A stretch of DNA of 64,000 nt, taken from the NCBI GenBank assembly GCA_947259005.1, contig CAMYKP010000009.1:124001-188000 (forward strand), given 5' to 3'. The notes under the pieces were generated by a model, which made no database searches, had not been told where the DNA came from, and worked only from the letters and a program-made list of their open reading frames with translations. Of this stretch, positions 16,972 through 25,310 are shown piece after piece. Made by a program: the position numbers and the translations under genes. The stretch comes from an uncultured Parasphingopyxis sp. (GTDB lineage: Bacteria; Pseudomonadota; Alphaproteobacteria; Sphingomonadales; Sphingomonadaceae). The first letter of the stretch is position 1; the number at the start of each line of letters is the position of its first letter.

Positions 16972-18930
16972 ATGATGACTATGAAATCGAAGATGCTCGC
17001 CGGTCTGGGTGTCGCTTTGGCGGCACTCGCTGTTTCGCAGCCTGTGCAGGGCCAGTCTCAGAACGGCGCCCTGTCGGTTGGCCGAACCTTTGAGGGCGAG
17101 CTATCGTCCGGCGACCAGGTTTCGGGCGGCAAGCAGCAATTTTATGACGATTGGAGCATTCGCGGCTCGGCTGGCGATCATGTGTCCATCATCATGGAAT
17201 CTGATGCGTTTGACACCCAGCTCCAGGCCCGCCTCCCTGATGGCACGACGCTCGTCAACGACGATAACCACTGGGTGCCGGAAACCACAAACAGCCGGAT
17301 AGATGTCATCGTCCCGGCCAGCGGTTCCATTTCCGTCCGCGCTCAGGCGTTCCGCGAAGCCCAGACGGGCGCCTATACGATACGTCTCGTCCCGACCGAA
17401 ACGCTTCAGGCCGCCGCAGTAACTTCAACGCCTCCGCAAATGATCACGATCGGGCAGTCGCGCGAAGGTGCGCTGTCTTCGGATGGGGATAGCCAGGTCG
17501 CGGGCCGCTATACGGATCGCTACGAATTCAGCGGCACGCGCGGCCAGCGCATCGATCTGAACGTATCGGGTGATTTTGACACGATGCTGACATTGTCGGG
17601 GCCGGGTAATTATTCGGTTCGCAATGACGACGACACGACCGCCGGTGAGCCGACGCTGGACAGCCGCATACTTGCGACCCTGCCAGCCGATGGCCGCTAT
17701 GTGATTGCCGTCACCAGCTATGGCCGCGGCGATACTGGAGACTATGCGCTGGTGACGGGTTTGAACCGGACCCAGATCGCAGACACCGAATTCATCGGTG
17801 CCGACGCGACTCCTCTGGCCTTTGGCCGGACGCTGACGAGCGAACTCGGCAAGGATGACGACACGCTTGGTACCGGCGAATATCTGGAGCGCTACAGCTT
17901 TACCGGCCGTCGCGGCCAGCCGGTCACTGTCGATCTGAGTTCGGACGATTTCGACACATATCTGATATTGCGGACTCCATCGGGCGAACAGATCGACATC
18001 GACGACACAGGCGAATCCCTTAACAGCCGCTTCGAGCGGGTGCTGGAAGAAGACGGTATCTATACAATCGTCGCGACCTCCTATGCCCCGGCTGCAACCG
18101 GCAGCTTCCAGCTCGCGTTGAGCGAGGGCACGACGCGAATTCCGGCCAATGCCCAGCAGCGGCAGGTGTTCGCGATTTCGGTCGGGATTGCCGATTATGG
18201 CGGAAATACTTCCGACCTCACCTATACCGATACCGATGCGGCGAAACTCTATCAGAAGTTCGAAGAGCTCGGCATGTTGCGGCAAGAGAGCATCCTGCTC
18301 ACCAACCAGGAAGCAACACTGCCCGAATTCCGCCGGGCATTCCAGCGGGTTGCAGCCCAGGCCGGTCCGGACGATATCTTCCTCTTCTTCTATTCGGGCC
18401 ATGGCAGCCAGATTGACGACCCGAATGATCGCGGCGAGCTGGACGGGCGCGACGAAACGCTTGTCTTTGCCGATGGCGAGGAACTGACCGACGACGATCT
18501 CGCGACCATGTTTGCCGATGTCCGCGCCGGAACGACAATGATTGTGCTCGATGCCTGTTTCTCGGGCGGGTTCGAGCGCGATCTGATTACCCGGCCCAAC
18601 ATGATGGGGCTGTTCAGCTCGGAAGAGGATCTGACCAGCCTTGTCGCGTCGGAATTCAACGCAGGCGGCTATCTCTCGCGTTTCTTCTCGGATGGCGTGG
18701 GTGGTCAGGCCGATGACAATGCCGATGGCAACATCACGGCCGGCGAACTGGTTTCCTATCTCCGCTACCGCTTCCGCGAACAGTGCGACGGACGCAACTG
18801 CATCGAAGCCGAAACCGGCGACGCCCAGCGCAACCATCAGGAACTGGTTGTCCAGCGCGGCAGTGTCGAGGTCGACGATATCCTCGTCACCTTGCCCGAA
18901 CAGTTCGGCGTGGTGAGAGGCGGGGACTAA
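16972..18930 (+). CDS. secreted caspase-fold (C14) peptidase with three PPC-like repeats
   Basis: I start it at the ATG at 16972 (GGGGAAG just upstream; ATGs at 16975 and 16981 are close alternatives), giving about 652 aa. A signal peptide precedes QPVQGQSQ. Three pre-peptidase C-terminal-like repeats follow, each with a DFDT-type core (FDTQLQARLPDGT, FDTMLTLSGPG, FDTYLILRTPSG), covering roughly residues 30-385. The caspase domain (about 390-650) starts RQVFAISVGIADYGG and has the catalytic His in FFYSGHGSQ (about 477) and Cys in VLDACFSGGF (about 529). An EF-like stretch (QADDNADGNITAGEL) sits near the end. It is probably an exported orthocaspase-type protease; specificity and trigger are unknown. 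Confidence 0.92.
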   Translation: MMTMKSKMLAGLGVALAALAVSQPVQGQSQNGALSVGRTFEGELSSGDQVSGGKQQFYDDWSIRGSAGDHVSIIMESDAFDTQLQARLPDGTTLVNDDNHWVPETTNSRIDVIVPASGSISVRAQAFREAQTGAYTIRLVPTETLQAAAVTSTPPQMITIGQSREGALSSDGDSQVAGRYTDRYEFSGTRGQRIDLNVSGDFDTMLTLSGPGNYSVRNDDDTTAGEPTLDSRILATLPADGRYVIAVTSYGRGDTGDYALVTGLNRTQIADTEFIGADATPLAFGRTLTSELGKDDDTLGTGEYLERYSFTGRRGQPVTVDLSSDDFDTYLILRTPSGEQIDIDDTGESLNSRFERVLEEDGIYTIVATSYAPAATGSFQLALSEGTTRIPANAQQRQVFAISVGIADYGGNTSDLTYTDTDAAKLYQKFEELGMLRQESILLTNQEATLPEFRRAFQRVAAQAGPDDIFLFFYSGHGSQIDDPNDRGELDGRDETLVFADGEELTDDDLATMFADVRAGTTMIVLDACFSGGFERDLITRPNMMGLFSSEEDLTSLVASEFNAGGYLSRFFSDGVGGQADDNADGNITAGELVSYLRYRFREQCDGRNCIEAETGDAQRNHQELVVQRGSVEVDDILVTLPEQFGVVRGGD

Positions 18931-18947
18931 GGAGCGGTACGCCCGGT

Positions 18948-19745
18948 CTAGGGGATAGTGAAGCTGCCTTGGACGACGGTAACGCAATCGCCGGTCAGGA
19001 TTGCACGATCACCGTCGAGCCTGCAGCTTAGATAACCGCCGCGCTTGCTTGCCTGATAGGCGGTGAAGCTGTCGCGCCCCAATCGCTTGGCCCAGAAAGG
19101 GGTCAGGACTGAATGGGCCGAACCAGTCACGCTATCCTCGTCCACACCGGCACCGGGCACGAACACCCGGCTGATGATATCGGTGTCCGTGCCGGGTGCG
19201 GTAACGGTGAAGCTATCGTCTCCGAGCGCGCCTAGCGCGCGGATATCAGGATCGAGATTGAGCACGTCGTCGGCGGTTTCATAGAGAAACACATTATAAT
19301 GGTCGGGATGGCGATAGGTGGCGACCGGTTTCTTGCCGAGCGCCGCTTCGGCTTCGGGCAAGTTTGCAAGCTCGGCCACGATTGCCGGCAGCGCCACCGC
19401 ATATTGGCTGCCTTCGCGCCAGACTTCCAATATGCCCGCCTTGCGCGTCTGGAAGCGCACCCGCTCAAGATCAGGATTCTCCGTCAGCAGGATATGACCG
19501 CTGGCTAAAGTCGCATGGCCGCAAAGCCGGATCTCGTCGGTCGGTGTGAACCAGCGCAGTTCATAATCGGCCTCGCCGCTTTGATCGGGCACGAAAAAGG
19601 CGGTTTCGGCAAAATTATTCTCTTCGCCGATTGCGCGTAGAAGCTCGTCGTCCGGCCAGCTTTCCAGTGGCATGACGGCGGCCTGGTTTCCGGTGAACGG
19701 CCGTTCGGCAAAAGCGTCGACATGATAGTAGGGCAGTTTCGGCAT
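18948..19745 (-). CDS. PhzF family isomerase/epimerase-like protein
   Basis: This 265-aa protein begins MPKLPYYHVDAFAERPFTGNQAAV, the standard PhzF start, with the conserved glutamate in ENNFAETAFFVP (catalytic Glu45 of PhzF). RWFTPTDEIRLCGHATLASGHIL is the family signature, and DEDSVTGSAHSVLTPFWAKRLG marks the second half of the pseudo-dimeric diaminopimelate-epimerase-like fold. True PhzF isomerises DHHA in phenazine synthesis; no other phz genes are here, so this is one of the many orphan members with unknown substrate. It is convergent with the caspase-fold gene. Confidence 0.93.
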   Translation of the reverse strand: MPKLPYYHVDAFAERPFTGNQAAVMPLESWPDDELLRAIGEENNFAETAFFVPDQSGEADYELRWFTPTDEIRLCGHATLASGHILLTENPDLERVRFQTRKAGILEVWREGSQYAVALPAIVAELANLPEAEAALGKKPVATYRHPDHYNVFLYETADDVLNLDPDIRALGALGDDSFTVTAPGTDTDIISRVFVPGAGVDEDSVTGSAHSVLTPFWAKRLGRDSFTAYQASKRGGYLSCRLDGDRAILTGDCVTVVQGSFTIP

Positions 19746-19811
19746 GACATGCTCCTTCGCTTCGGACGGCTTTATCGCCGGAGCAGTGCTCGACGAAGCG
19801 CGATTATCTGA

Positions 19812-20390
19812 TCAGGGGTAAAGCAGCCCTTCGTCCCAGCCGGACTCCGTGCGCGTGAACAGTCTGCGATGATGAAGACGGTGCGCGCCGTCTTCCCAGA
19901 ATTCGATGCGTTGCGGGTCGAGGCGAAAGCCCGACCAGTGCGGCGGGCGCGTGACATCCTTGCCTTCGAACCGGGCCCGTGCTTCTTCATACCGCGCTTC
20001 GAATGTTTCGCGGGAGTCGAGCGGGCGGGACTGGTCCGATGCCCAGGCGCCGAGCTGCGAATCGCGGCTGCGTGTGGCGAAATAGGCATTGCCTTCTTCG
20101 TCGGAAACGCGGCTGACCGGCCCTTCGATCCTCACCTGGCGGCGCAGCGATTTCCAGTGGAAGAGCAGGGCCGCCTTTTGGGTGGTGAGCAATTCGCCTG
20201 CCTTGCGACTTTCCAGATTCGTGTACCAGACGAAACCGCGCTCATCATGACCCTTTAGCAGCACCATGCGGACCGAAGGCTGGTTGTCCGGGGTTGTCGT
20301 CGCCAGCGCCATCGCGTTGGAGTCGTTGATCTCGCTGGCCCGGGCTTCGGCCGCCCATGCCGTGAACAGTGCGTGAGGATCGTTTGTCAT
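19812..20390 (-). CDS. pdxH: pyridoxamine 5'-phosphate oxidase
   Basis: PdxH oxidises PNP or PMP to PLP with FMN, the last step of vitamin B6 synthesis and salvage. The start at 20390 (MTNDPHALFTAW) gives 192 aa, the normal length; the track's extra 9 residues are unlikely. FMN-binding elements are visible: SVRMVLLKGHDERGFVWYTN, SRKAGELLTTQKAALLFHWKSLRRQVRI, and SRDSQLGAWASDQSRPL. The C-terminal RLDPQRIEFWEDGAHRLHHR is the PNPOx dimerisation signature. It is divergent from the ABA4-like gene. Confidence 0.97.
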   Translation of the reverse strand: MTNDPHALFTAWAAEARASEINDSNAMALATTTPDNQPSVRMVLLKGHDERGFVWYTNLESRKAGELLTTQKAALLFHWKSLRRQVRIEGPVSRVSDEEGNAYFATRSRDSQLGAWASDQSRPLDSRETFEARYEEARARFEGKDVTRPPHWSGFRLDPQRIEFWEDGAHRLHHRRLFTRTESGWDEGLLYP

Positions 20391-20455
20391 GAGGGGGCTT
20401 CTAGGGCAGGCGGCCATGGTCTATCAATGACGCAGACAAAAGGAATTCGGGGGAC

Positions 20456-20902
20456 ATGACGATGGATTGGCCGACGATATTCAAGTTCGCGAACCTGTTT
20501 GCGATGCTCGCATGGGTGGCGCTGATTTTCGGACCGCGGCGCGAGGCAGTATATACATTGTTGTTCAACGGCGTCGTCGGCCTTTTCAGCCTCTTCTACG
20601 CTGCCCTGTTGATCTATCTGCTGTTCATCGCCCCGTCGGCGGGTGGCGAAGGCCCCGATTTCACGACGATCGAAGGCGTTCGCGCGGCATTCGCGGCCGA
20701 TGCCGGGCTCACACTTGGCTGGGTTCACTATCTGGCGTTCGACCTGTTTGTAGGTCTCTGGATTGCACGAAATGCCGATGAAATATCGCTCTCCCGCTTC
20801 GTGCAGGTACCCATCCTGCTGGCGACCTTTATTTTCGGACCGTTCGGATTGTTCATTTACCTGATCGTCCGGTGGATCCATGAAGCGCGCAAAGCCGCTT
20901 GA
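20456..20902 (+). CDS. ABA4-like (DUF4281) membrane protein
   Basis: This 148-aa protein has four hydrophobic segments: FKFANLFAMLAWVALIF, VGLFSLFYAALLIYLLFIA, WVHYLAFDLFVGLWIA, and ILLATFIFGPFGLFIYLIV. The pattern PADxLFxxan..a...W, with GWVHYLAFDLFVGxWxA and FGPxGLxxY, matches the ABA4-like family, named after the plant neoxanthin-synthesis protein; bacterial function is unproven. A GGGGG site lies 5 nt before the ATG at 20456 (ATG at 20462 is an alternative). A carotenoid link would fit pigmented sphingomonads but no carotenoid gene is nearby. Confidence 0.88.
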   Translation: MTMDWPTIFKFANLFAMLAWVALIFGPRREAVYTLLFNGVVGLFSLFYAALLIYLLFIAPSAGGEGPDFTTIEGVRAAFAADAGLTLGWVHYLAFDLFVGLWIARNADEISLSRFVQVPILLATFIFGPFGLFIYLIVRWIHEARKAA

Positions 20903-20984
20903 AACAAAGGGAACTTCTCCCCATTTCGGCTGTTGTAATACTGCAACAGTTGGCTAACGGCACATGATATACGACACGGACACC

Positions 20985-21917
20985 ATGGCAGCAGATCCTT
21001 ACGCAACTCTCGGACTCTCGCGCGGCGCAAGCGAGGACGAAATCAAGAAGGCCTATCGCAAGCTCGCCAAGGAGCTGCATCCGGACCGCAACAAGGATAA
21101 TCCGAAGGCTACCGAAAAATTCTCAGCGGCGACGGAAGCCTATGATCTGCTCAGCGACAAGGACAAGCGCGCCCAGTTCGATCGCGGCGAGATCGATGCC
21201 GAGGGCAATCCGACCAATCCGTTCGGCGGGGGTGGCTTTGGCGGCCCCCAGGGCGGCTCATCTTTCGAATTTTCCGAAGGCGGCGACATTGGCGACATAT
21301 TCGAAGGTTTGTTCGGCGGAGGCAGTCGTTCGGCAGGCTCTTCGCGGGGGCCCTTTGGCGGTGGTTTCGGCCGGCGTCAGGCTCCGCCGCCCAAGGGTGC
21401 GGATATGGCCTATCGCCTTGCGGTGCCGTTCGAGGCCGCAGCGCGGCTTGACGACCAGCGGATAACCCTGTCGAGCGGCAAGACGATCGACCTGAAGCTG
21501 AAACCCGGCGTGGAGAGCGGTACGCAGATGCGGCTGTCGGGCCAGGGGCAGAAAGGCCCGGGCGGGGCCGGCGATGCGATCGTAACGATCTTCGTCCAGG
21601 ATCACAAATTCTATGAGCGGGATGGCGACAATATCCGTCTCGACGTTCCGATCGGTCTCGACGAGGCGGTGCTGGGCGCGAAAATCAAAGTGCCGACGGT
21701 CGACGGACCGGTGATGCTGACCGTGCCCAAAAACGCGGCATCGGGAAAAACGCTTCGCCTGAAAGGCAAGGGCTTCCACAAAAAAGGCGGTGGCCGCGGC
21801 GACCAGCTGGTGAAGCTTGAAATCGATCTGCCGGAAGACGATGCGGAGCTGGCGGAGTTCGTCAAAGGCTGGACGCCCGGCAAGCCGCAAAATCCGCGCT
21901 CGGAATTTGGTGTCTGA
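20985..21917 (+). CDS. DnaJ/CbpA-type J-domain cochaperone (no zinc finger)
   Basis: This is a Hsp40 that stimulates DnaK ATPase. I prefer the ATG at 20985 ([16 protein letters not shown]), which puts the J domain at the N-terminus; the track's start at 20964 adds 7 residues. The J domain has the HPD motif ([10 protein letters not shown]) at about residue 35. A Gly/Phe-rich linker ([16 protein letters not shown]) follows, then the C-terminal substrate-binding domains ([19 protein letters not shown], and [15 protein letters not shown]). No CxxCxGxG repeats are present, so it is CbpA-like, about 310 aa. A 6-bp dyad CTGTTG-N8-CAACAG lies upstream at about 20931-20950. Confidence 0.94.
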   Translation: MAADPYATLGLSRGASEDEIKKAYRKLAKELHPDRNKDNPKATEKFSAATEAYDLLSDKDKRAQFDRGEIDAEGNPTNPFGGGGFGGPQGGSSFEFSEGGDIGDIFEGLFGGGSRSAGSSRGPFGGGFGRRQAPPPKGADMAYRLAVPFEAAARLDDQRITLSSGKTIDLKLKPGVESGTQMRLSGQGQKGPGGAGDAIVTIFVQDHKFYERDGDNIRLDVPIGLDEAVLGAKIKVPTVDGPVMLTVPKNAASGKTLRLKGKGFHKKGGGRGDQLVKLEIDLPEDDAELAEFVKGWTPGKPQNPRSEFGV

Positions 21918-21920
21918 CAA

Positions 21921-22892
21921 TTGACCCATGAAGCCTCGCAATCGCCTGAGGCGCGCCGCAGGCTTGCCGAGGTCCGTATTCGGGAAGGTCGGCCTGTTGA
22001 TCGCCCCGAACCGCGCACCTGGGGCTGGACGACGCTGAAACGCGTAGCCGATGGTGTTTACGCGGAAGGCTTTATCCATGCGGGCAATCTTGCTTTCATG
22101 GCGCTGCTCGCCCTGTTTCCCTTCTTCATCGTATTAGCCGCCATCGCGCAGAGCCTTGGCCGGACGGAGGACGGATTGCAGGCGGTCGCAATATTCCTGC
22201 AAAATGTACCGCCCAGCGTGGCGTCTGCACTGGAAGATCCGATTGCGAGCGTCCTTTCCGCGCGCACCGGAAATCTGTTGTGGATCGGCGCTGCAATCGG
22301 GCTTTGGACAACCGCCAGCTTTATCGAAACGGTACGGGAAATCCTGCGCCGCGCCTATGGCACGCCCTATGGACGGCCCTTTTATGAATATCGGCTGTTC
22401 TCGATCGGGCTGATCATCATCTCCGTTGCCCTGGCGTTGCTCGCCTTTGCGCTGCAGTTCGTGATGACCGGCGTGGAGCAGTTCATCTATCGCCTCGTGC
22501 CGTTTTTCGAGGACTATCGGATTTTCGTTTCGCTCTCCCGGCTGGTGCCCGCTGTCGTGATCTTCCTCGGCTTCTATCTTGTGTTCTGGTCGCTGACGCC
22601 GCGCCAGTATCGCGCGCGGCTGTATCCCAAATGGCCGGGCGCGCTTCTCGTCACGGCCTGGTGGCTTGGCACGACAGCCCTGATGCCCGTCATTCTTGAA
22701 AATCTGATCAGTTACGATCTGACCTATGGCAGCCTGGCAGGCTTCATGCTTTCGATGATGTTCTTCTTCGTCATCGGGTTCGGGGTCGTTGTTGCCGCAT
22801 ATCTTAACGCGGCACTGGCGGAAGTGCCTGAAAGCGAGCTAAGGAAGCGCATAGAAGAAACTGCAGCAGAAACTGAAGTCGAGGAACCTTAA
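21921..22892 (+). CDS. YihY/virulence factor BrkB family inner-membrane protein
   Basis: This 323-aa protein uses a TTG start just 4 bp after the dnaJ-like stop; no ATG fits better. The family pattern is clear: WGWTTLKRVADGVYAEGFIHAGNLAFMALLALFPFFIVLAAI, then helices at IGLIIISVALALLAFALQFV, LVPAVVIFLGFYLVFWSLTP, and a C-terminal pair, six in all. LYPKWPGALLVTAWWLG is typical of the family. It was once annotated as RNase BN by mistake; the actual role is unknown, possibly transport or envelope. It overlaps the fabI start by 1 bp. Confidence 0.93.
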   Translation: MTHEASQSPEARRRLAEVRIREGRPVDRPEPRTWGWTTLKRVADGVYAEGFIHAGNLAFMALLALFPFFIVLAAIAQSLGRTEDGLQAVAIFLQNVPPSVASALEDPIASVLSARTGNLLWIGAAIGLWTTASFIETVREILRRAYGTPYGRPFYEYRLFSIGLIIISVALALLAFALQFVMTGVEQFIYRLVPFFEDYRIFVSLSRLVPAVVIFLGFYLVFWSLTPRQYRARLYPKWPGALLVTAWWLGTTALMPVILENLISYDLTYGSLAGFMLSMMFFFVIGFGVVVAAYLNAALAEVPESELRKRIEETAAETEVEEP

Positions 22893-23698
22893 TGACGGGA
22901 CTGATGGAAGGAAAACGCGGGCTGATCATGGGGCTCGCCAATGACCGATCTCTGGCGTGGGGAATAGCCAAACAATTGCACGAACAGGGCGCCGAAATGG
23001 CGTTCAGCTATCAGGGCGAGGCGCTTGAACGTCGTGTGCGGCCGCTTGCCGAGAGCGTGGGTTCGGATTTCCTGATCGAATGTGACGTGTCCGACATGGA
23101 GGCGCTGGACAGCGCATTCGCGACGCTCAAGCAGAGATGGGAAACCATCGACTTTGTCGTTCATGCCATCGGCTTTTCCGACAAGAATGAGCTGCGCGGC
23201 AAATATGTCGATACCAGTCTCGACAATTTCCTGATGACGATGAACATTTCGGTCTATTCGATGGTCGCCGTTACCAAGCGGGCCAGCGAGATGATGCCGA
23301 ACGGAGGCTCTATCCTGACGCTCAGCTATTATGGCGCGGAAAAGGTCGTGCCGCATTACAACGTCATGGGCCCGGCAAAATCGGCGCTGGAGACCAGCGT
23401 CCAGTATCTGGCGATGGATCTTGGCCCCGACAATATCCGCGTCAATGCGATCTCGGCCGGGCCGATCAAGACGCTTGCCGCCAGCGGTATTGGCGACTTC
23501 CGGTACATCCTCAAATGGAACGAGCTGAACTCTCCTTTGCGCCGCAATGTCACGATCGACGATGTCGGCGGCGCCGGCGTTTACCTGCTTAGCGATCTCT
23601 CTTCGGGCGTCACCGGTGAGACCCATCATGTCGATGCCGGCTATAATGTCATCGGCATGAAGGCCGAGGACGCCCCGGATATCGCGCTGGAGAAATGA
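22892..23698 (+). CDS. fabI: enoyl-[acyl-carrier-protein] reductase (NADH)
   Basis: FabI reduces trans-2-enoyl-ACP in the last step of each fatty-acid elongation cycle and is the triclosan target. The 268-aa short-chain dehydrogenase fold begins LMEGKRGLIMGLANDRSLAWGIA, the FabI variant of the nucleotide site. The catalytic Tyr-x6-Lys is in HYNVMGPAKSALE, with the upstream Tyr of YYGAEKV. The C-terminal part has SAGPIKTLAASGIGDF, the substrate-loop signature. It is translationally linked on both sides: 1-bp overlap with BrkB and 4-bp ATGA overlap with the GNAT gene. Confidence 0.97.
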   Translation: MTGLMEGKRGLIMGLANDRSLAWGIAKQLHEQGAEMAFSYQGEALERRVRPLAESVGSDFLIECDVSDMEALDSAFATLKQRWETIDFVVHAIGFSDKNELRGKYVDTSLDNFLMTMNISVYSMVAVTKRASEMMPNGGSILTLSYYGAEKVVPHYNVMGPAKSALETSVQYLAMDLGPDNIRVNAISAGPIKTLAASGIGDFRYILKWNELNSPLRRNVTIDDVGGAGVYLLSDLSSGVTGETHHVDAGYNVIGMKAEDAPDIALEK

Positions 23699-24204
23699 TC
23701 GCAGTTCGGCCCGAGCGGCCGGGTGAGCAGGACGGGGTTTTTGCGATCCATGCGGCGGCATTCGAAACCGATCTGGAGGCTCGCCTCGCTGACAGGCTGC
23801 GTGCCGACGGAGATGTGCTGCTTTCGCTGATGGCGCTTGATGGTGATGAGCCGGTCGGCAACCTGATCCTGTCGCTCATGCACGCCCAGGCCGAAGGCGA
23901 ACCTCTCAAAGCCGCAGCTATCGGTCCGATCGGTGTCCGTCCCGACCGGCAAGGGGAAGGCATCGGAAGCGCGCTCATGCGGGCCTGCATCGAATGGGCG
24001 CGGGGCGAGGGGTTCGCAGCGATCTTCCTGCTCGGCAGTCCGGACTATTATGGCCGCTTCGGCTTTTCAGCTGAGGCGGCAGCCCCTTTTGCCTCGCCCT
24101 ATGCGGGCCCCTATTTTCAGGCGCTGATGCTGGATGACACTTTTGTGGTGCCAAAATCGGGCAGGGCCGACTATGCTCCGGCTTTTGCGGCGTTTGAGGA
24201 CTGA
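23695..24204 (+). CDS. GNAT family N-acetyltransferase
   Basis: This 169-aa protein has the GNAT acetyl-CoA loop in IGPIGVRPDRQGEGIGSALM (Q/RxxGxG/A form), a preceding beta strand VGNLILSLMHAQAE, and the C-terminal LLGSPDYYGRFGFSAEAAAPF stretch seen in the YhbS-like subgroup. Substrate is not predictable. The ATG overlaps the fabI stop, so it is the distal member of a dnaJ-brkB-fabI-gnat-aroC run. aroC follows after 9 bp. Confidence 0.92.
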   Translation: MIAVRPERPGEQDGVFAIHAAAFETDLEARLADRLRADGDVLLSLMALDGDEPVGNLILSLMHAQAEGEPLKAAAIGPIGVRPDRQGEGIGSALMRACIEWARGEGFAAIFLLGSPDYYGRFGFSAEAAAPFASPYAGPYFQALMLDDTFVVPKSGRADYAPAFAAFED

Positions 24205-24213
24205 CGGAACCCG

Positions 24214-25284
24214 ATGAGCTATAACAGTTTTGGACATGTGTTCCGCTATACCACTTGGGGCGAAAGCCACGGCCCGGCGCTGGGCGCAGTCGTGGATGGC
24301 TGCCCGCCAGGCATTGCGCTCGACGAAAGCGATATCCAGCCCTGGATGGACAAGCGCCGTCCGGGTCAGTCTCGGCACACCACGCAGCGGCGTGAACCGG
24401 ACACGGTTCGGATCATGTCCGGCGTGTTCGAGGGCAGGACGACCGGCACGCCGATCCATCTGATGATCGAGAATGTCGACCAGCGCTCCAAGGACTATTC
24501 GGAGATCGCGGCGAAGTACCGTCCCGGCCATGCGGATTATACCTATGACACCAAATATGGCTTTCGCGACTATCGCGGCGGCGGGCGATCCTCGGCGCGA
24601 GAGACAGCAGCCCGCGTGGCGGCGGGTGCGGTTGCGCGCAAGGTATTGGGCGAAGGAATCTCGATCCGTGCCTATCTGACCGAGCTTGGCGGCATCTCCA
24701 TCGATCACAGCCGGTTCGCCGATGCAGCGATCGATGCGAATGATTTTTTCTGCCCCGATCCAGTCGCCGCAGGCGAATGGGAAGCCGCTGTCGATGCTGC
24801 GCGCAAGGATGGCAATTCGCTGGGCGCGGTGGCGGAATGCACCGCGACGGGCGTTCCTGCCGGCTGGGGAGCACCGGTCTATGCAAAGCTGGATGCCGAG
24901 CTTGCCGCCGCGATGATGTCGATCCATGCGACCAAGGGCGTGGAAATCGGAAACGGGTTTGAGGCAGCCCGGATCACCGGGCGCGATAATGCCGATGAGA
25001 TGGAACCGGGCAACAATGGTCCGCGCTTTCTTTCCAACAATGCAGGCGGCGTGCTTGGCGGCATATCCAATGGCGATGCTATCATCTGCCGAACTGCCTT
25101 CAAACCCACCAGCTCGATCCTGACTCCGCTCAAAACGGTGACGCGCGATGGCGAGGCAGCCGAGATTTCAACCAAGGGCAGGCATGATCCCTGTGTCGGA
25201 ATTCGCGGCGTACCAGTCGTCGAAGCGATGATGGCGCTGGTCCTTGCCGATCAAATGTTGCTTCACCGCGCGCAATGCGGCTGA
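24214..25284 (+). CDS. aroC: chorismate synthase
   Basis: AroC converts EPSP to chorismate with reduced FMN, the last shikimate step and the precursor of Phe, Tyr, Trp and folate. The protein is 356 aa, the normal size. Signatures are [27 protein letters not shown] at the N-terminus, the RPGHADYTY segment, the [21 protein letters not shown] signature, and [22 protein letters not shown] at the end. It follows the GNAT gene closely and precedes the SLC13 transporter by 26 bp, so the run may continue. Confidence 0.98.
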   Translation: MSYNSFGHVFRYTTWGESHGPALGAVVDGCPPGIALDESDIQPWMDKRRPGQSRHTTQRREPDTVRIMSGVFEGRTTGTPIHLMIENVDQRSKDYSEIAAKYRPGHADYTYDTKYGFRDYRGGGRSSARETAARVAAGAVARKVLGEGISIRAYLTELGGISIDHSRFADAAIDANDFFCPDPVAAGEWEAAVDAARKDGNSLGAVAECTATGVPAGWGAPVYAKLDAELAAAMMSIHATKGVEIGNGFEAARITGRDNADEMEPGNNGPRFLSNNAGGVLGGISNGDAIICRTAFKPTSSILTPLKTVTRDGEAAEISTKGRHDPCVGIRGVPVVEAMMALVLADQMLLHRAQCG

Positions 25285-25310
25285 TAAGCGGGTTGGCAGA
25301 GGGGTAAATT

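Noticed and set aside
17425-18987. 520-aa minus-strand ORF over the caspase-fold gene
   Set aside because: The plus-strand product has clear signal peptide, repeats and catalytic motifs; the minus frame shows none.
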